This document shows positions 52,545 through 61,707 of a stretch of 64,000 bases of DNA, piece by piece (the first letter of the stretch is position 1; each line of letters starts with the position of its first letter). Made by a program: the position numbers and the translations under genes. The stretch is from Flaviflexus huanghaiensis. GTDB taxonomy: Bacteria > Actinomycetota > Actinomycetes > Actinomycetales > Actinomycetaceae. The notes beneath the pieces were generated by a model. It searched no databases, was not told the DNA's origin, and saw nothing but the letters and a program-made list of their open reading frames with translations. The stretch covers positions 62,001 to 126,000 of the forward strand of contig NZ_JACFAK010000001.1 in NCBI RefSeq assembly GCF_014118685.1. The letters are read 5' to 3'.

Positions 52545-53313
52545 AGATTCCGTCGACCCCCTGGTCGAGCAGGCGTCGCATCCGATCCTCCCGGTTGATC
52601 GTCCACACCCGCACACCCATGCCCATCTCGTGGCTCATGGAGATCATCCGGTCAGCGAACGTCACTGAGCTCATGAGGCTGATCCCGGCTGGCTGCCACC
52701 CGATGTGAACCCAGGCGCCGGATGAGAACGATGCAGGCGGCGTGGTGCCAGCCTTCGCGTGCGCAACGAGCCTGGCAAGCCCCTCCCATCCCAAACTGCG
52801 TTCGAGCTTCTCGCTCGTCAGCTCACGGACGCCGTCCAGCCACGAATCCCACGCGTGCGCAACACAGACGTGCGATGCGGTGCCGGTCGCGTTGATCGCC
52901 TGCGCGAGCGGGACGATCGAGTCCCCGTTCTTCACATCGATCGCCCATCGGGCATCCGGGAATGCGTCAAGTAGCTCGGCAATTGTGGGAATCTGGCCGA
53001 CCTGCCCATCTGGGCCATACACGGCGGCCCCGCGCACCTGCGCGAGGGTGAAGGAGCGGATCGGGCCGGCCAGGTTCGTCACCCTGTCCATCGTGTCGTC
53101 ATGGAACGCGACAGCGTACCCGTCTGCGGTTAGCTGGACATCGGTCTCGAGCATGTCGGCGCCGAGCGCGACAGCCTGCTCGAAGGCCAGTACCGTGTTC
53201 TCCGGCGCCAACGCGGCCCCGCCCCGGTGGGCGATGACGAGTGGCCGATCATGAGGAGACCACGTGCGGGTAGGCACGGGCATAGAGGAGAGACGCAAGA
53301 CCGAAGGGATCAC
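52501..53313 (-). CDS. glycerophosphodiester phosphodiesterase
   Basis: A 270-residue TIM-barrel enzyme. The N-terminal VIAHRGGAALAPENTVLAFEQ (in two parts near residues 29-49), DMLETDVQLTADG and VAFHDDTMDRVTN match the family, with catalytic His pair and metal-binding Glu/Asp. It hydrolyses glycerophosphodiesters from phospholipid turnover to glycerol 3-phosphate and an alcohol. GTG 53313 follows TAGACT by 6 bases, an alternative start M11 being in frame. The 3' end overlaps thiQ by 44 bases. Confidence 0.9.
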   Translation of the reverse strand: MIPSVLRLSSMPVPTRTWSPHDRPLVIAHRGGAALAPENTVLAFEQAVALGADMLETDVQLTADGYAVAFHDDTMDRVTNLAGPIRSFTLAQVRGAAVYGPDGQVGQIPTIAELLDAFPDARWAIDVKNGDSIVPLAQAINATGTASHVCVAHAWDSWLDGVRELTSEKLERSLGWEGLARLVAHAKAGTTPPASFSSGAWVHIGWQPAGISLMSSVTFADRMISMSHEMGMGVRVWTINREDRMRRLLDQGVDGIFTDRPDRLLSLRGA

Positions 53314-53404
53314 GAGTTCAGTCTAGAGAGGTGTCCGCGAGACGTGGCGGCAATGACTGAACAACCATTCCTCGGCCACGTGCCGACCGGACACACCTCT
53401 GCGG

Positions 53405-53767
53405 TCATCCGGTGCCGCGGGCTGCTTCCGTGCCCTCCTTCGGCCTTCCTGGCTCTGATGCTTTGAGTCCGATGATGCAGGCGATGAGGATGACGATGAG
53501 GGTCAAGCGGATGACAGAAAATGGCTCCCCGCCCGTCAGCATGGCCCAGACGACCGTCAGGCTTGCTCCGATTCCCGTCCACACGGCATACGCCGTGGCT
53601 GTCGGAATCGACGTCATTGCAATCGCGAGGCCGATCGTCGACACGACGAGAGCGACAAGGAAAACGATGCTCGGCGCAAGGATCGTGAGACCGTTCGAGG
53701 CGCCGAGGGCGGTCGCCCAGACCGCCTCGAAAATTCCGGATAGGACGAGGATGAGCCACGGGTTCAT
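53405..53767 (-). CDS. SMR family efflux transporter, second of a pair
   Basis: A 120-residue protein with four helices in the small multidrug resistance family: SGIFEAVWATALGASNG near residue 8 holds the essential Glu, and TAYAVWTGIGASLTVVWAML follows near residue 56. It is longer at the C-terminus than its partner. ATG 53767 overlaps the stop of the preceding SMR gene by 4 bases, so they are coupled. Paired SMR subunits (EbrAB, YkkCD type) work as heterodimers exporting cations or guanidinium; the substrate here is unknown. Confidence 0.9.
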   Translation of the reverse strand: MNPWLILVLSGIFEAVWATALGASNGLTILAPSIVFLVALVVSTIGLAIAMTSIPTATAYAVWTGIGASLTVVWAMLTGGEPFSVIRLTLIVILIACIIGLKASEPGRPKEGTEAARGTG

Positions 53768-54078
53768 GCGGTCACCTTGAGGCCAACGATGCAGGCGATG
53801 ATACCGAGCAGGCACACGACCTTGAGAACCGTCGCCCGCTCAGCGCCCGTACTCACAGCCCACACGGTTGTCGTGACCGCCCCGATCGCCGTCCACACCG
53901 CGTAGGCCGTGCCGGTCGGGATCGTCTTCATGGCCCAGGCCAGCCCGAGGAGAGAGATGGCTGAGGCGATGACGAAAACAAGGCTTGGACGGAGTTTGCG
54001 CAGGCCATCGGAGCGGCCGAGAGCTGTCGCCCAGACAGCCTCGAACAGCCCTGAGGTGATGAGGACGAACCAGTCCAC
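53764..54078 (-). CDS. SMR family efflux transporter, first of a pair
   Basis: A 104-residue four-helix SMR protein. TSGLFEAVWATALGRSDG near residue 8 has the proton/substrate-binding Glu, and GTAYAVWTAIGAVTTTVWAV is near residue 57. GTG 54078 shares one base with the stop of the upstream DUF4921 gene (TAGTG), so this pair is expressed with it. Together with 53405-53767 it should form a heterodimer. Confidence 0.9.
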   Translation of the reverse strand: MDWFVLITSGLFEAVWATALGRSDGLRKLRPSLVFVIASAISLLGLAWAMKTIPTGTAYAVWTAIGAVTTTVWAVSTGAERATVLKVVCLLGIIACIVGLKVTA

Positions 54079-55409
54079 TACAGGTATGGGTTATAGCGCA
54101 GGGAGTTGACCCGGCAGGCGCATTCGGTCGCGATGTTAATGTTCGAGGCGATCTCGCCATTCGCTCGGGCCTCAAGTAGCCGCGGCACGATCCGGTCCCG
54201 TAGCGTCCACGGATCGATCGTGTTGACGTAGATCTTCGTTCCGCCCTCGAACCCCGCGAGAGTTGATACTCGCCACTTGAGGAGGATCCGCCACGGCATC
54301 GGCATATCGACGTCGATGGGCTTGTGGTGCCACTCTTCGTTCGTTGGCACGTGGGGCCCCGTTGCGACGTGCAGGGCGTGGAGCATATCGGACATGCCCC
54401 GCTGCTCATCATTCGACTGCTCCCACGGCATCGGCTCGGCCGCCTTCGAGTAGACCTCGAGCGTGGGGTAGCGGTGACCGAATCCGGCGAAAGCGACCGC
54501 GTGGCGGCTTTCGGCGATGATGAGGTTCTGGAATCCCGCGTAATCAACCCCGAGCTCGTTGTAGACGTTCGGGTTGAGACGGACCTTCGCGACCTCGACT
54601 TCAGCATTGACGGAACGTTGGTCGATCGCGACGAGTTGCTTATGAAGGTGGTCGAAGGAGGCACCCGCTGGCTTCAGCCAGTTCTGGAACACCTGGACGT
54701 AGCGGACATAGCGGTTTGAGGAATACAGGTCCCTCATCGCGTCGATCGTCAGCTTCATGTACCACTCGTGTTCAGGTGGGGTCAGCGTTCCGGATGATGC
54801 GAGCTGGTTGTCGAGCGTTGCACCATCGGTGAAGTGACGGCGAGAGACAACAACATCATGGCCGCCACCGAAAAACGCATTCGCCCCCTCGAGGCGCTCG
54901 CTTTCTGGGATGCGAATCCATTCCTCTTCTGTCAGTCCTGATGACAGCGCCTTTTTCCGCAGAACGGAGAGAACATGGGCTTTGCCGGCAGGGTCGGCAA
55001 TGTAGCGATCGCGTCGCCGTGCGCGCTCCTGCGGCAACTGGAAGCCGTAGTTCTTCGTCCAGTAGTCGAACGACACGATTTCAAACAGGTTCGGGATCCT
55101 GCGGAACTCCCACGGTTTTGCTAGATCATCGACAGAGGTGCTCTCGAGCATCTTGAACCCGCTGTCGGTTGCGATGACGCGTGACTTTTCGGGAGGGCTC
55201 TCAAGCACACGCTGCGCACAGAACGAGCAATGCCGTTCATGCTCTTCCGGGTCGATGGGGGACGGGTTCGGATTGACGAGGGTGAGCGGCCGGTTGGCCC
55301 GCCCGGGAACTGTCCATACCTCGGTGCCCGAAAAGGGGTTGATCTGCTTGACCGTCCCATCTGCCATTCGGGTCAGTGGTGCTGGCTGTGAGAAGTGAGG
55401 CTGTCCCAT
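54078..55409 (-). CDS. DUF4921 protein (GalT/HIT-like)
   Basis: A 443-residue cytosolic protein of the DUF4921 family, distantly related to galactose-1-phosphate uridylyltransferase. HCSFCAQRVLESPP near residue 52 carries paired cysteines (Zn-site-like), NPFSGTEVWTVPGRANRP near 25 is the usual N-terminal motif, and GASFDHLHKQLVAID near 250 has the HIT-like His pair. A nucleotidyl-transfer or hydrolysis activity is inferred; no substrate is known. It heads the operon with two SMR exporters. ATG 55409 follows TAGGCT by 6 bases. Confidence 0.85.
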   Translation of the reverse strand: MGQPHFSQPAPLTRMADGTVKQINPFSGTEVWTVPGRANRPLTLVNPNPSPIDPEEHERHCSFCAQRVLESPPEKSRVIATDSGFKMLESTSVDDLAKPWEFRRIPNLFEIVSFDYWTKNYGFQLPQERARRRDRYIADPAGKAHVLSVLRKKALSSGLTEEEWIRIPESERLEGANAFFGGGHDVVVSRRHFTDGATLDNQLASSGTLTPPEHEWYMKLTIDAMRDLYSSNRYVRYVQVFQNWLKPAGASFDHLHKQLVAIDQRSVNAEVEVAKVRLNPNVYNELGVDYAGFQNLIIAESRHAVAFAGFGHRYPTLEVYSKAAEPMPWEQSNDEQRGMSDMLHALHVATGPHVPTNEEWHHKPIDVDMPMPWRILLKWRVSTLAGFEGGTKIYVNTIDPWTLRDRIVPRLLEARANGEIASNINIATECACRVNSLRYNPYL

Positions 55410-55415
55410 AGCGCT

Positions 55416-55421
55416 AGCCTA
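55416..55421 (-). promoter_or_regulatory. -10 box of the DUF4921-SMR operon
   Basis: TAGGCT on the minus strand, ending 6 bases before ATG 55409. Confidence 0.5.
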
Positions 55422-55504
55422 TACGTTCGCAGTGCCAGCCCATGAACGCAGCCAGCAGTGTCCGGGAACGTGGTGCAAGACCATGTACTGCCGCGTGCGG
55501 GGAG

Positions 55505-56011
55505 CTATGCGTTGATGATGCGGCTCGCGTCGTCGATAAGGCCAGCCACGACGTGAATCTCATACCGGGACGCACGGGTGGTGGCGAAGGAGGTGAAGTC
55601 GCGGCGACCTCCTTGGAGGCCGTGGGAAAAGGCTTCGGCGATGGCCCCGAACAGCATGCCAAGGACGATGGCCGTGAGGAGCACCCGCCATGCGATGACA
55701 GGGGCAAAGAAGAGGAACAGTAAACCGAAGAAGAGACCCATCCATGCGCCGTACAGCGCGCCCTGCCAGGCTGCCGTCCATGTCGTCTTCCTACCCGTCA
55801 CCTGCTCGACGGACTCTAATCCGAGACCAACGATGCGGACGTTTTCTACGGGGAAGTTGGCATCTGACAGGGTATCGACGATGTGCTGTGCCTCCGAGTA
55901 GGAGCGCACCGACGTCAATACTCGATAGTTGATGGTGGATGCGTGACGCCAGGATCTGCCACCCTCATCAACACCGGTGGAATATCGATCGAGATGATCC
56001 TTGCTATCCAT
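55505..56011 (-). CDS. general stress protein 17M-like membrane protein
   Basis: A 168-residue protein. Residues 30-65 carry the general-stress-protein (YflT-like) domain pattern VLTSVRSYSEAQHIVDTLSDANFP then VRIVGLGLE. Two hydrophobic, Gly-rich segments follow (about 78-105 and 108-128), then a short soluble tail. A link to stress response is inferred only from family naming. ATG 56011 follows TAGCCT by 6 bases. Confidence 0.8.
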   Translation of the reverse strand: MDSKDHLDRYSTGVDEGGRSWRHASTINYRVLTSVRSYSEAQHIVDTLSDANFPVENVRIVGLGLESVEQVTGRKTTWTAAWQGALYGAWMGLFFGLLFLFFAPVIAWRVLLTAIVLGMLFGAIAEAFSHGLQGGRRDFTSFATTRASRYEIHVVAGLIDDASRIINA

Positions 56012-56203
56012 GCCCTGAGGCTAGGTGCAGTCTCTGAATACGTCGTCACTCAAGCCTGGGAGATGGCTGGAATGGAGATGTAGCGGCAGAGGATCCTGCC
56101 TACATTGCAACGATTCGACGGAGACGAACCGGGGCTTCGCCTGCGGAAAAATGCCGTGAGCTGGGGTGGGAGTAGAATGGGACGTGGCGACGAAGGGAGC
56201 TAC

Positions 56204-57403
56204 TTGGAGAAAACTCGAATGCCGAGAGAAATCTGGGTACTGGTCACGGCCGCCCTCGCAGTTGCTCTCGGATACGGCATTGTCGCCCCCATCATCCCGC
56301 AGTTCGCTCGCTCCTTCGACGTCTCGGTCACGGCCGCAAGCGCGCTGACCTCCGTCTTTGCCGCCATGCGGATCGCATTCTCAACTCCCGGCGGCAAACT
56401 CATCGACATCTTCGGTGAGCGGAAGATGTACATGACGGGCCTCCTCATCGTCGCCCTCTCGTCTGCCGCGAGCGGGCTCGCCCAAAACTACATCCAGCTC
56501 CTTATCCTTCGCGGGGTCGGCGGCATCGGCTCGATTGTCTTCTCCGTTTCCGCCATGTCCCTCATCATCAAACTTTCCCCTCCGGGACAACGTGGGCGTG
56601 CCTCGTCGCTCTACGGCTCGGCCTTCCTGCTCGGCAACATCCTCGGTCCCTCGCTCGGGTCCCTACTCGCGGTGTGGGGCATGAGGCTCCCGTTCTTCAT
56701 CTACGCCGGCACCCTCATGATTTCCTTCTTTGTCATCTTCTTTGCGCTGCCAGAGCCGCACCGCCAGGAGATTTCGAAGGAGGAGGGCGGCATCAAACCG
56801 ATGACAGTTGGGGAGGCGGTCTCCTCACCCACCTATCGCGCCGTTCTCGTCACGGGCTTCTCACACGCGTGGACGAACATGGGAGTACGGCTCACGATGA
56901 TCCCGCTCGCGACCGGAGTCGCCATGGGATACGGCGAATGGGTCTCGGGCGCCGCCCTCACAGCCGGTGCCATCGGCACCGCTATCTCCCTCGTTGCTGG
57001 GGGCGGATTGTCGGACAAGTACGGCCGGATGACAGTCATCGTCCCCGGACTTGTCGTCGCCGGAATCATGACCATCATCTTCGGAACGCTGGAGAACCCC
57101 TTCCTGCTTGTCTCCGTCGCCCTTGTCACCGGCCTCGGTGCCGGGCTCATCCAGCCCGGGCAGCAGGGCGCGGTGGCCGACGTCCTCGATGGACGCCCGG
57201 GCGGAAAGGTCGTATCGACGTTCCAGATGGCGGGCGACCTGGGCCAGATCGTCGGCCCCCTACTTGCTGGCCTTATCGCCGACAACTTCGGGTACTCCTA
57301 CGCGTTCATGATCTCCGGCGCCATCCTCATCGCCGCCGTCGCCGCCTGGCTACCTGCCCGTGGCGACAGCTACCTCGGCTACCGGCGGGGTAGCAAGGGC
57401 TGA
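56204..57403 (+). CDS. MFS transporter
   Basis: A 399-residue, twelve-helix major-facilitator exporter. Motif A between helices 2 and 3 (GGKLIDIFGERKMYMTG near residue 65) and its second-half counterpart (GGLSDKYGRMTVI near residue 270) are present, and ILGPSLGSLLAVWG lies in helix 5. The start is uncertain: TTG 56204 has GAAGGGAG seven bases upstream, while ATG 56219 is five codons later. A TAGAAT box at 56172-56177 fits a promoter for it. The substrate is unknown, drug-like by family. Confidence 0.88.
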   Translation: MEKTRMPREIWVLVTAALAVALGYGIVAPIIPQFARSFDVSVTAASALTSVFAAMRIAFSTPGGKLIDIFGERKMYMTGLLIVALSSAASGLAQNYIQLLILRGVGGIGSIVFSVSAMSLIIKLSPPGQRGRASSLYGSAFLLGNILGPSLGSLLAVWGMRLPFFIYAGTLMISFFVIFFALPEPHRQEISKEEGGIKPMTVGEAVSSPTYRAVLVTGFSHAWTNMGVRLTMIPLATGVAMGYGEWVSGAALTAGAIGTAISLVAGGGLSDKYGRMTVIVPGLVVAGIMTIIFGTLENPFLLVSVALVTGLGAGLIQPGQQGAVADVLDGRPGGKVVSTFQMAGDLGQIVGPLLAGLIADNFGYSYAFMISGAILIAAVAAWLPARGDSYLGYRRGSKG

Positions 57404-57636
57404 GCGAGAGATGTCGCCTGTCGTCGCGCTTCAGCACCGCGAACCTCATCCTCAGGAGTACGTCTGCGCATGAGATGATCCTCCAGTATGTGGACACTTG
57501 GGTCTCGTCGCGTCAATCTGGGCTCCAAACCGGGTTCGCTCATGTACCGTGGCACCTTATAGAACTCAACGGTGACCCTCGCGTCTACCTAAACGCCGAG
57601 TTCTCGCGGTTATCTGGCACATCGAAGGAGTGAGCA

Positions 57637-59106
57637 GTGGAACAGCTGGAAGACTCGATCTCGTCGGTACTCGACACCCTGGGCGGCATTATCTGGGGCC
57701 CGTTCGTCCTTATCCCCCTTCTCGCTATTACCGGTTTCGTTCTCACGATCCGGCTGAGGGGAATCCAGTTCACGAAGCTGGGGCCGGCACTGCGCCTCGG
57801 ACTTAAGGACAGGCAGGATGTGGGAGCGGACGATGGCGACGTTTCGCAGTTCCAGGCCCTGACAACTGCGCTCGCGGCGACGGTCGGCACCGGCAATATC
57901 GTTGGCGTTGCCACGGCGATTGCCCTCGGTGGTCCAGGCGCGGTGTTCTGGATGTGGGTGACGGGTATCCTCGGCATGGCGTCGAAGTACTCTGAAGCGT
58001 TTCTTGCTGTCCGTTACCGAACGAAGGACACTGCCGGAGAGGTCTCCGGCGGCCCGCAGTACTATCTCGAGCGCGGTATCACGAAGCGGATTGGTCGCGT
58101 CTCGATCGGCAAGGTCCTCGCGATCTCCTTCGCGATCTTTGCCGTCATCGCCTCCTTCGGTATCGGCAACATGACCCAGGCTAATGCGATTGCCCGCAAC
58201 GTCGGCGAGTCTTGGGGGATCGACACCTGGATTGTTGGCCTCGTCCTCATGATCGGGGCGTTCGCCGTTCTGATCGGCGGCATCAAGTCCATCGGTCGGG
58301 TGACCGCTGCGTTCGTGCCGTTCATGATCCTGCTCTATCTCTTCACATCGATCTGGATTCTTATCGTCAACGCGGGCGCAGTCCCCGCCGCTTTCGGACT
58401 CATCTTCACCGATGCCTTCACAGGCACGGCCGCCACCGGTGGCTTCATCGGTGCAACGATCGCCCAAGCGATGAGATTCGGTATGGCGCGCGGTATCTTC
58501 TCCAACGAATCCGGCATGGGATCGGCTGCGATTGCCGCCGCCGCTGCGAAGACAACGCATCCCGTCCGACAGGGTCTCGTTTCGATGACACAGACATTCA
58601 TCGACACGATCATCGTCGTGACATGTACAGGCCTTGTCCTCATTACAACCGGAGCATGGGCGACGTCGGAAGATGGCGCGGCATTCGCGACGGGTGAGGC
58701 GTTCTCGACCGGGCTACCAGGCCAGTGGGGCCATTGGATCGTGACAATTGCGCTTGCCCTGTTCGCCTTTTCGACAATCCTCGGCTGGTGCTATTACGGA
58801 GAGCGCTGCGTTGAGCGCCTTGTCGGCCGCAGGGGTGTCATGCCCTACCGGATCATTTTCTGCATCGTCGTCTACATCGGCGCGACAACCTCGCTGTCCC
58901 TCGTGTGGGGCTTTGCGGATGTCATGAACGGGCTCATGGCCCTGCCGAACCTCATTGGTCTTCTCGTCATGTCGGGGCTCATCGCCCGCGAAACCCGGTA
59001 CTACCTCCAGAACGATCCTGATCTGCGAGCATCGAAGGCCGAGGTCAACATGTTCATGGCGGGACGCGACGGCGGTATCGACACGTACGAGCTGACCGGA
59101 CGCTGA
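57637..59106 (+). CDS. alanine/glycine:cation symporter (AGCS family)
   Basis: A 489-residue membrane protein with about eleven helices. ATVGTGNIVGVATAIALGGPGAVFWMW (in two parts near residue 86), KYSEAFLAVRYR near residue 118 and GMARGIFSNESGMGSAAIAAA near residue 287 match AGCS transporters, which take up Ala or Gly with Na+ or H+. The Na+ gradient from the Mrp antiporter could drive it. GTG 57637 has AAGGAG six bases upstream. The gap 57404-57636 holds no supported gene. Confidence 0.93.
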   Translation: MEQLEDSISSVLDTLGGIIWGPFVLIPLLAITGFVLTIRLRGIQFTKLGPALRLGLKDRQDVGADDGDVSQFQALTTALAATVGTGNIVGVATAIALGGPGAVFWMWVTGILGMASKYSEAFLAVRYRTKDTAGEVSGGPQYYLERGITKRIGRVSIGKVLAISFAIFAVIASFGIGNMTQANAIARNVGESWGIDTWIVGLVLMIGAFAVLIGGIKSIGRVTAAFVPFMILLYLFTSIWILIVNAGAVPAAFGLIFTDAFTGTAATGGFIGATIAQAMRFGMARGIFSNESGMGSAAIAAAAAKTTHPVRQGLVSMTQTFIDTIIVVTCTGLVLITTGAWATSEDGAAFATGEAFSTGLPGQWGHWIVTIALALFAFSTILGWCYYGERCVERLVGRRGVMPYRIIFCIVVYIGATTSLSLVWGFADVMNGLMALPNLIGLLVMSGLIARETRYYLQNDPDLRASKAEVNMFMAGRDGGIDTYELTGR

Positions 59107-59120
59107 GGGTCTGTAGCTAT

Positions 59121-59154
59121 TCAGCGGCGGCCGCACCTCGGTGATGGCCGCTGA
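59121..59154. terminator. hairpin between AGCS and glucokinase genes
   Basis: TCAGCGGC (59121-59128) pairs with GCCGCTGA (59147-59154) around an 18-base loop. It lies between convergent genes. No T run follows. Confidence 0.4.
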
Positions 59155-59157
59155 CTG

Positions 59158-60117
59158 TCAACGGGTGGTGGCGAAGGCACGGCGGGCGAGATCCGCTGCA
59201 CCGATCATCCCCGCATCATTTCCGAGCTTCGCTGTGACGATCGGGATGGTGGGGCGGTAGTCCCGTCCGACCTGCTGGTCCATGAAGGATTCTTCAGCTG
59301 GATTACGGATAAGGGAACCGGCTTCCGACAGTCCGCCTGCGAGAACGAACATGTCGGGGTCGAGGATCGACACGAGGTCAGCAAGAGCAAAGCCGATGTA
59401 GCGCCCCACCTGATCGAACGCCTTCCGAGAGACCCGGCAGCCCATCCGTGCTGCCTGGGTGACGGCTCGGCCGGTGATCTTCGCAGGGTTGCCCCCTGCC
59501 AGATCAAGGAGTGTCCGGGCGCGTTCCGGGTCTGCGGTTGCCGCTTCTCTCGCCATCCGAACCAGGGCTGTGCCCGAGCTGTACTGCTCCCAACATCCTC
59601 GTGATCCACACCCGCACTTGATGCCGTCCATGATGAGGTTGAGGTGCCCAATTTCGCCTGCGAACCCGTTACTTCCGCGCAGGAGCTGACCGTCGATGAT
59701 GATGCCGCCGCCGACACCGGTCCCGAGGGTGATGAACACGATCGAGTTCGCATTTGCGCCGACCCCGTACGTGAACTCGCCCCACGCCGCCGCATTCGCA
59801 TCATTCTCGACGACGACGGGAAGGTTGAGAGCCTCCTCGACCCTGTCGGCGAGCGGCTCGTCGCGCCATGCGATGTTCGGGGCGAAAAGGATGGTGCGGC
59901 GGTCCTTACTGACGAATCCCGCGGCACCGATGCCGATCGACTGAGCATCATAGCTGTCGGCAAGCTCCCTGGCTATGGCGATGACCTCCTGGACGATCGC
60001 CTCCGCATCGTCAGCTGGGGAGGGCCTTCGGACACGGGAGATGATTCGTCCACTATCATCAACCACGCCTCCCGCGATCTTGGTGCCACCAACATCAATG
60101 CCGATCGAAAGTCCCAT
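59158..60117 (-). CDS. ROK family glucokinase
   Basis: A 319-residue sugar kinase converting glucose to glucose 6-phosphate. The nucleotide-binding IGIDVGGTKIAGGVV is at residue 5 onward, the sugar-binding GFAGEIGHLN near residue 150, and the zinc-binding KCGCGSRGCWEQYSSG near residue 165. Length and motifs match actinobacterial glucokinases. ATG 60117 is preferred over the in-frame ATG at 60159, since CATGAT lies 6 bases upstream. It would act on glucose freed by the GH15 enzyme, alongside pgm. Confidence 0.93.
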   Translation of the reverse strand: MGLSIGIDVGGTKIAGGVVDDSGRIISRVRRPSPADDAEAIVQEVIAIARELADSYDAQSIGIGAAGFVSKDRRTILFAPNIAWRDEPLADRVEEALNLPVVVENDANAAAWGEFTYGVGANANSIVFITLGTGVGGGIIIDGQLLRGSNGFAGEIGHLNLIMDGIKCGCGSRGCWEQYSSGTALVRMAREAATADPERARTLLDLAGGNPAKITGRAVTQAARMGCRVSRKAFDQVGRYIGFALADLVSILDPDMFVLAGGLSEAGSLIRNPAEESFMDQQVGRDYRPTIPIVTAKLGNDAGMIGAADLARRAFATTR

Positions 60118-60348
60118 ATCGCCATCATGACACGTTCGAATTGCTTTGTGGATGGTCAAAAGCCCTTCGCACCGCCAGCACGAGGAGAGCAGGGTGGGCC
60201 AGGAATGGCACCGTAGACGGCTTGAAGTATCCGCAATATGACGCGTGTTTGCTGGCGTTGTGGGACGCCGTCGTCGAGACCTTTGACTGAAATATCGACC
60301 CGAGGCCGGGTTTAGAGCGACAATTCCGGCGAGCCCAGTCAGCCTCGC
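60118..60348. other. 231-base intergenic stretch with no supported gene
   Basis: The glucokinase promoter (CATGAT, 60124-60129) lies at one end. A plus-strand frame ends at TGA 60288-60290 after KYPQYDACLLALWDAVVETF, which looks protein-like but has no start or Shine-Dalgarno site and no counterpart nearby; it could be a gene remnant or chance. Confidence 0.3.
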
Positions 60349-61707
60349 CTAGATCCCAGCAAGAACCTCGTTGAGTGCCTCGGTGGAGGACGGATGGGTA
60401 TAGATCGTGTCCCGCAACTCTGAAGCGGTCACGCCGTGCCTCATCGCGAGCGCAATAAGATTGATGACCTCCTGGGAGTCGACATGGACGAGGGCGGCTC
60501 CGAGAATGAGACCGGTTGCCTCGTCGACGACGATTTTCATGATGCCGCGCGGGTTGCCGACAATCTTCGGCCAGGGCATGGACGCAATGTCAGCCACCTT
60601 CTTCACAGCGATCTTGACCGTGTGTCCCTGTGCGCGAGCCTCCTCGACCGTCATACCGACCTTCGAGAACGGCGGGGTTGTGAAGATCGTCGATGGCACG
60701 GCGGTCCTGTCGGACGTTGAGCGCGTGCCTGCGCCATTCAGCCTGTCGAGCACGATCCGGCCATCATCCAAAGAGATGTACGTGAACTGCGGGCCGCCGT
60801 TAACATCGCCGACAGCATAGACGCCGGGCACTGACGTTTCCAGGTGCTCGTTAACTTTGACGGCGCCCGTCGCGGTCGTTTCAATGCCAGCTGCGGCAAG
60901 ATCCAGGCCATCCGTGTCAGGTCTCCGGCCGAGGGCGATGAGAACAGCATCGCCGCGAACTGTCTGCTCCTGGTTGTTCCACAGGTACTGGACGGCTGCA
61001 CAGTCGGACTCCTTGCAGAGCCGGAGAACTGTTGCGCCGGAGACGAGCCGAACTCCAGCATCGGTGAGAGCATCGAACACCTCGGCTGAGACGTCCCAAT
61101 CCTCCCGGTGGAGAGGACGCGGATTCTTGTCGAGAACTGTCACCTCCGATCCGTACTGAGCAAACATCGAGGCGAACTCGACTCCGATGTAGCCCCCTCC
61201 GACGATGATGAGGTGCTCTGGCAGTGGAGCATGCTGGAGGGTGATCGAGGTGTGGAAGCGGCCGCCTAATTCGGCGCCGGCAACATCCGGGAGCCTCGGC
61301 ACCGATCCCGTGTCGATGACGATCGTCTCCGCGGTGACCTTAAGAGAATCATCGCCCGCCTCGACGATGAGAGAATGCGGCCCGGTGAAACGGGCGGTGC
61401 CGTTGATGACGGTCACGGTCTCGAGGTCGGCGAGCATCGAATAGTTCGTGCCCCTCATCGCCGCGGTCAGCGAATCGCGTTGCTCGACAGACTGGTCGAA
61501 GTACTCCCGATCGAACGTATGCTCGGCACGGATTTCGGCGGAATGGATGAGAGCTTTGGTCGGAACGCAGGCGACGTTGATGCAGGCGCCGCCATACATG
61601 TCAGGCGAACGTTCAATCATGGCAACGTTCTTCCCTGCGTGTGCAAGCGCGCGGGCGATGGTTTTGCCGCCCTTTCCCCAGCCGATGACAGCGACGTCGA
61701 ACTCCAT
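60349..61707 (-). CDS. FAD/NAD(P)-dependent disulfide oxidoreductase, RclA-like
   Basis: A 452-residue flavoprotein of the pyridine nucleotide-disulfide oxidoreductase family. The FAD loop VIGWGKGGKTIARALAHAG is at residue 7 onward, the redox pair MYGGACINVACVPTK near residue 38, the NAD(P) loop GGGYIGVEFASMFAQYG near residue 168, and GDVNGGPQFTYISLDDGRIV near 298. GKGGKT and the CINVACVPTK form resemble RclA, which reduces hypothiocyanous acid and related oxidants. Lipoamide dehydrogenase or mercuric reductase is less likely. Stands alone; GAGGGGA is upstream of ATG 61707. Confidence 0.85.
   Translation of the reverse strand: MEFDVAVIGWGKGGKTIARALAHAGKNVAMIERSPDMYGGACINVACVPTKALIHSAEIRAEHTFDREYFDQSVEQRDSLTAAMRGTNYSMLADLETVTVINGTARFTGPHSLIVEAGDDSLKVTAETIVIDTGSVPRLPDVAGAELGGRFHTSITLQHAPLPEHLIIVGGGYIGVEFASMFAQYGSEVTVLDKNPRPLHREDWDVSAEVFDALTDAGVRLVSGATVLRLCKESDCAAVQYLWNNQEQTVRGDAVLIALGRRPDTDGLDLAAAGIETTATGAVKVNEHLETSVPGVYAVGDVNGGPQFTYISLDDGRIVLDRLNGAGTRSTSDRTAVPSTIFTTPPFSKVGMTVEEARAQGHTVKIAVKKVADIASMPWPKIVGNPRGIMKIVVDEATGLILGAALVHVDSQEVINLIALAMRHGVTASELRDTIYTHPSSTEALNEVLAGI

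Noticed and set aside
53314-55504. Guanidine riboswitch for the SMR pair
   Set aside because: No aptamer-like conserved stretch upstream of the DUF4921-SMR operon, only a leaderless -10 box.
57488-57562. A 24-codon frame (MWTLGSRRVNLG...) between the MFS and AGCS genes
   Set aside because: Only a weak GATCCT box 5 bases upstream and no sign of conservation or a regulatory motif; not enough to call a leader peptide.
57610-58560. Open frame of 316 codons on the minus strand, opposite the AGCS symporter
   Set aside because: Low-complexity charged sequence with no family pattern, fully inside the AGCS gene, which has clear motifs.
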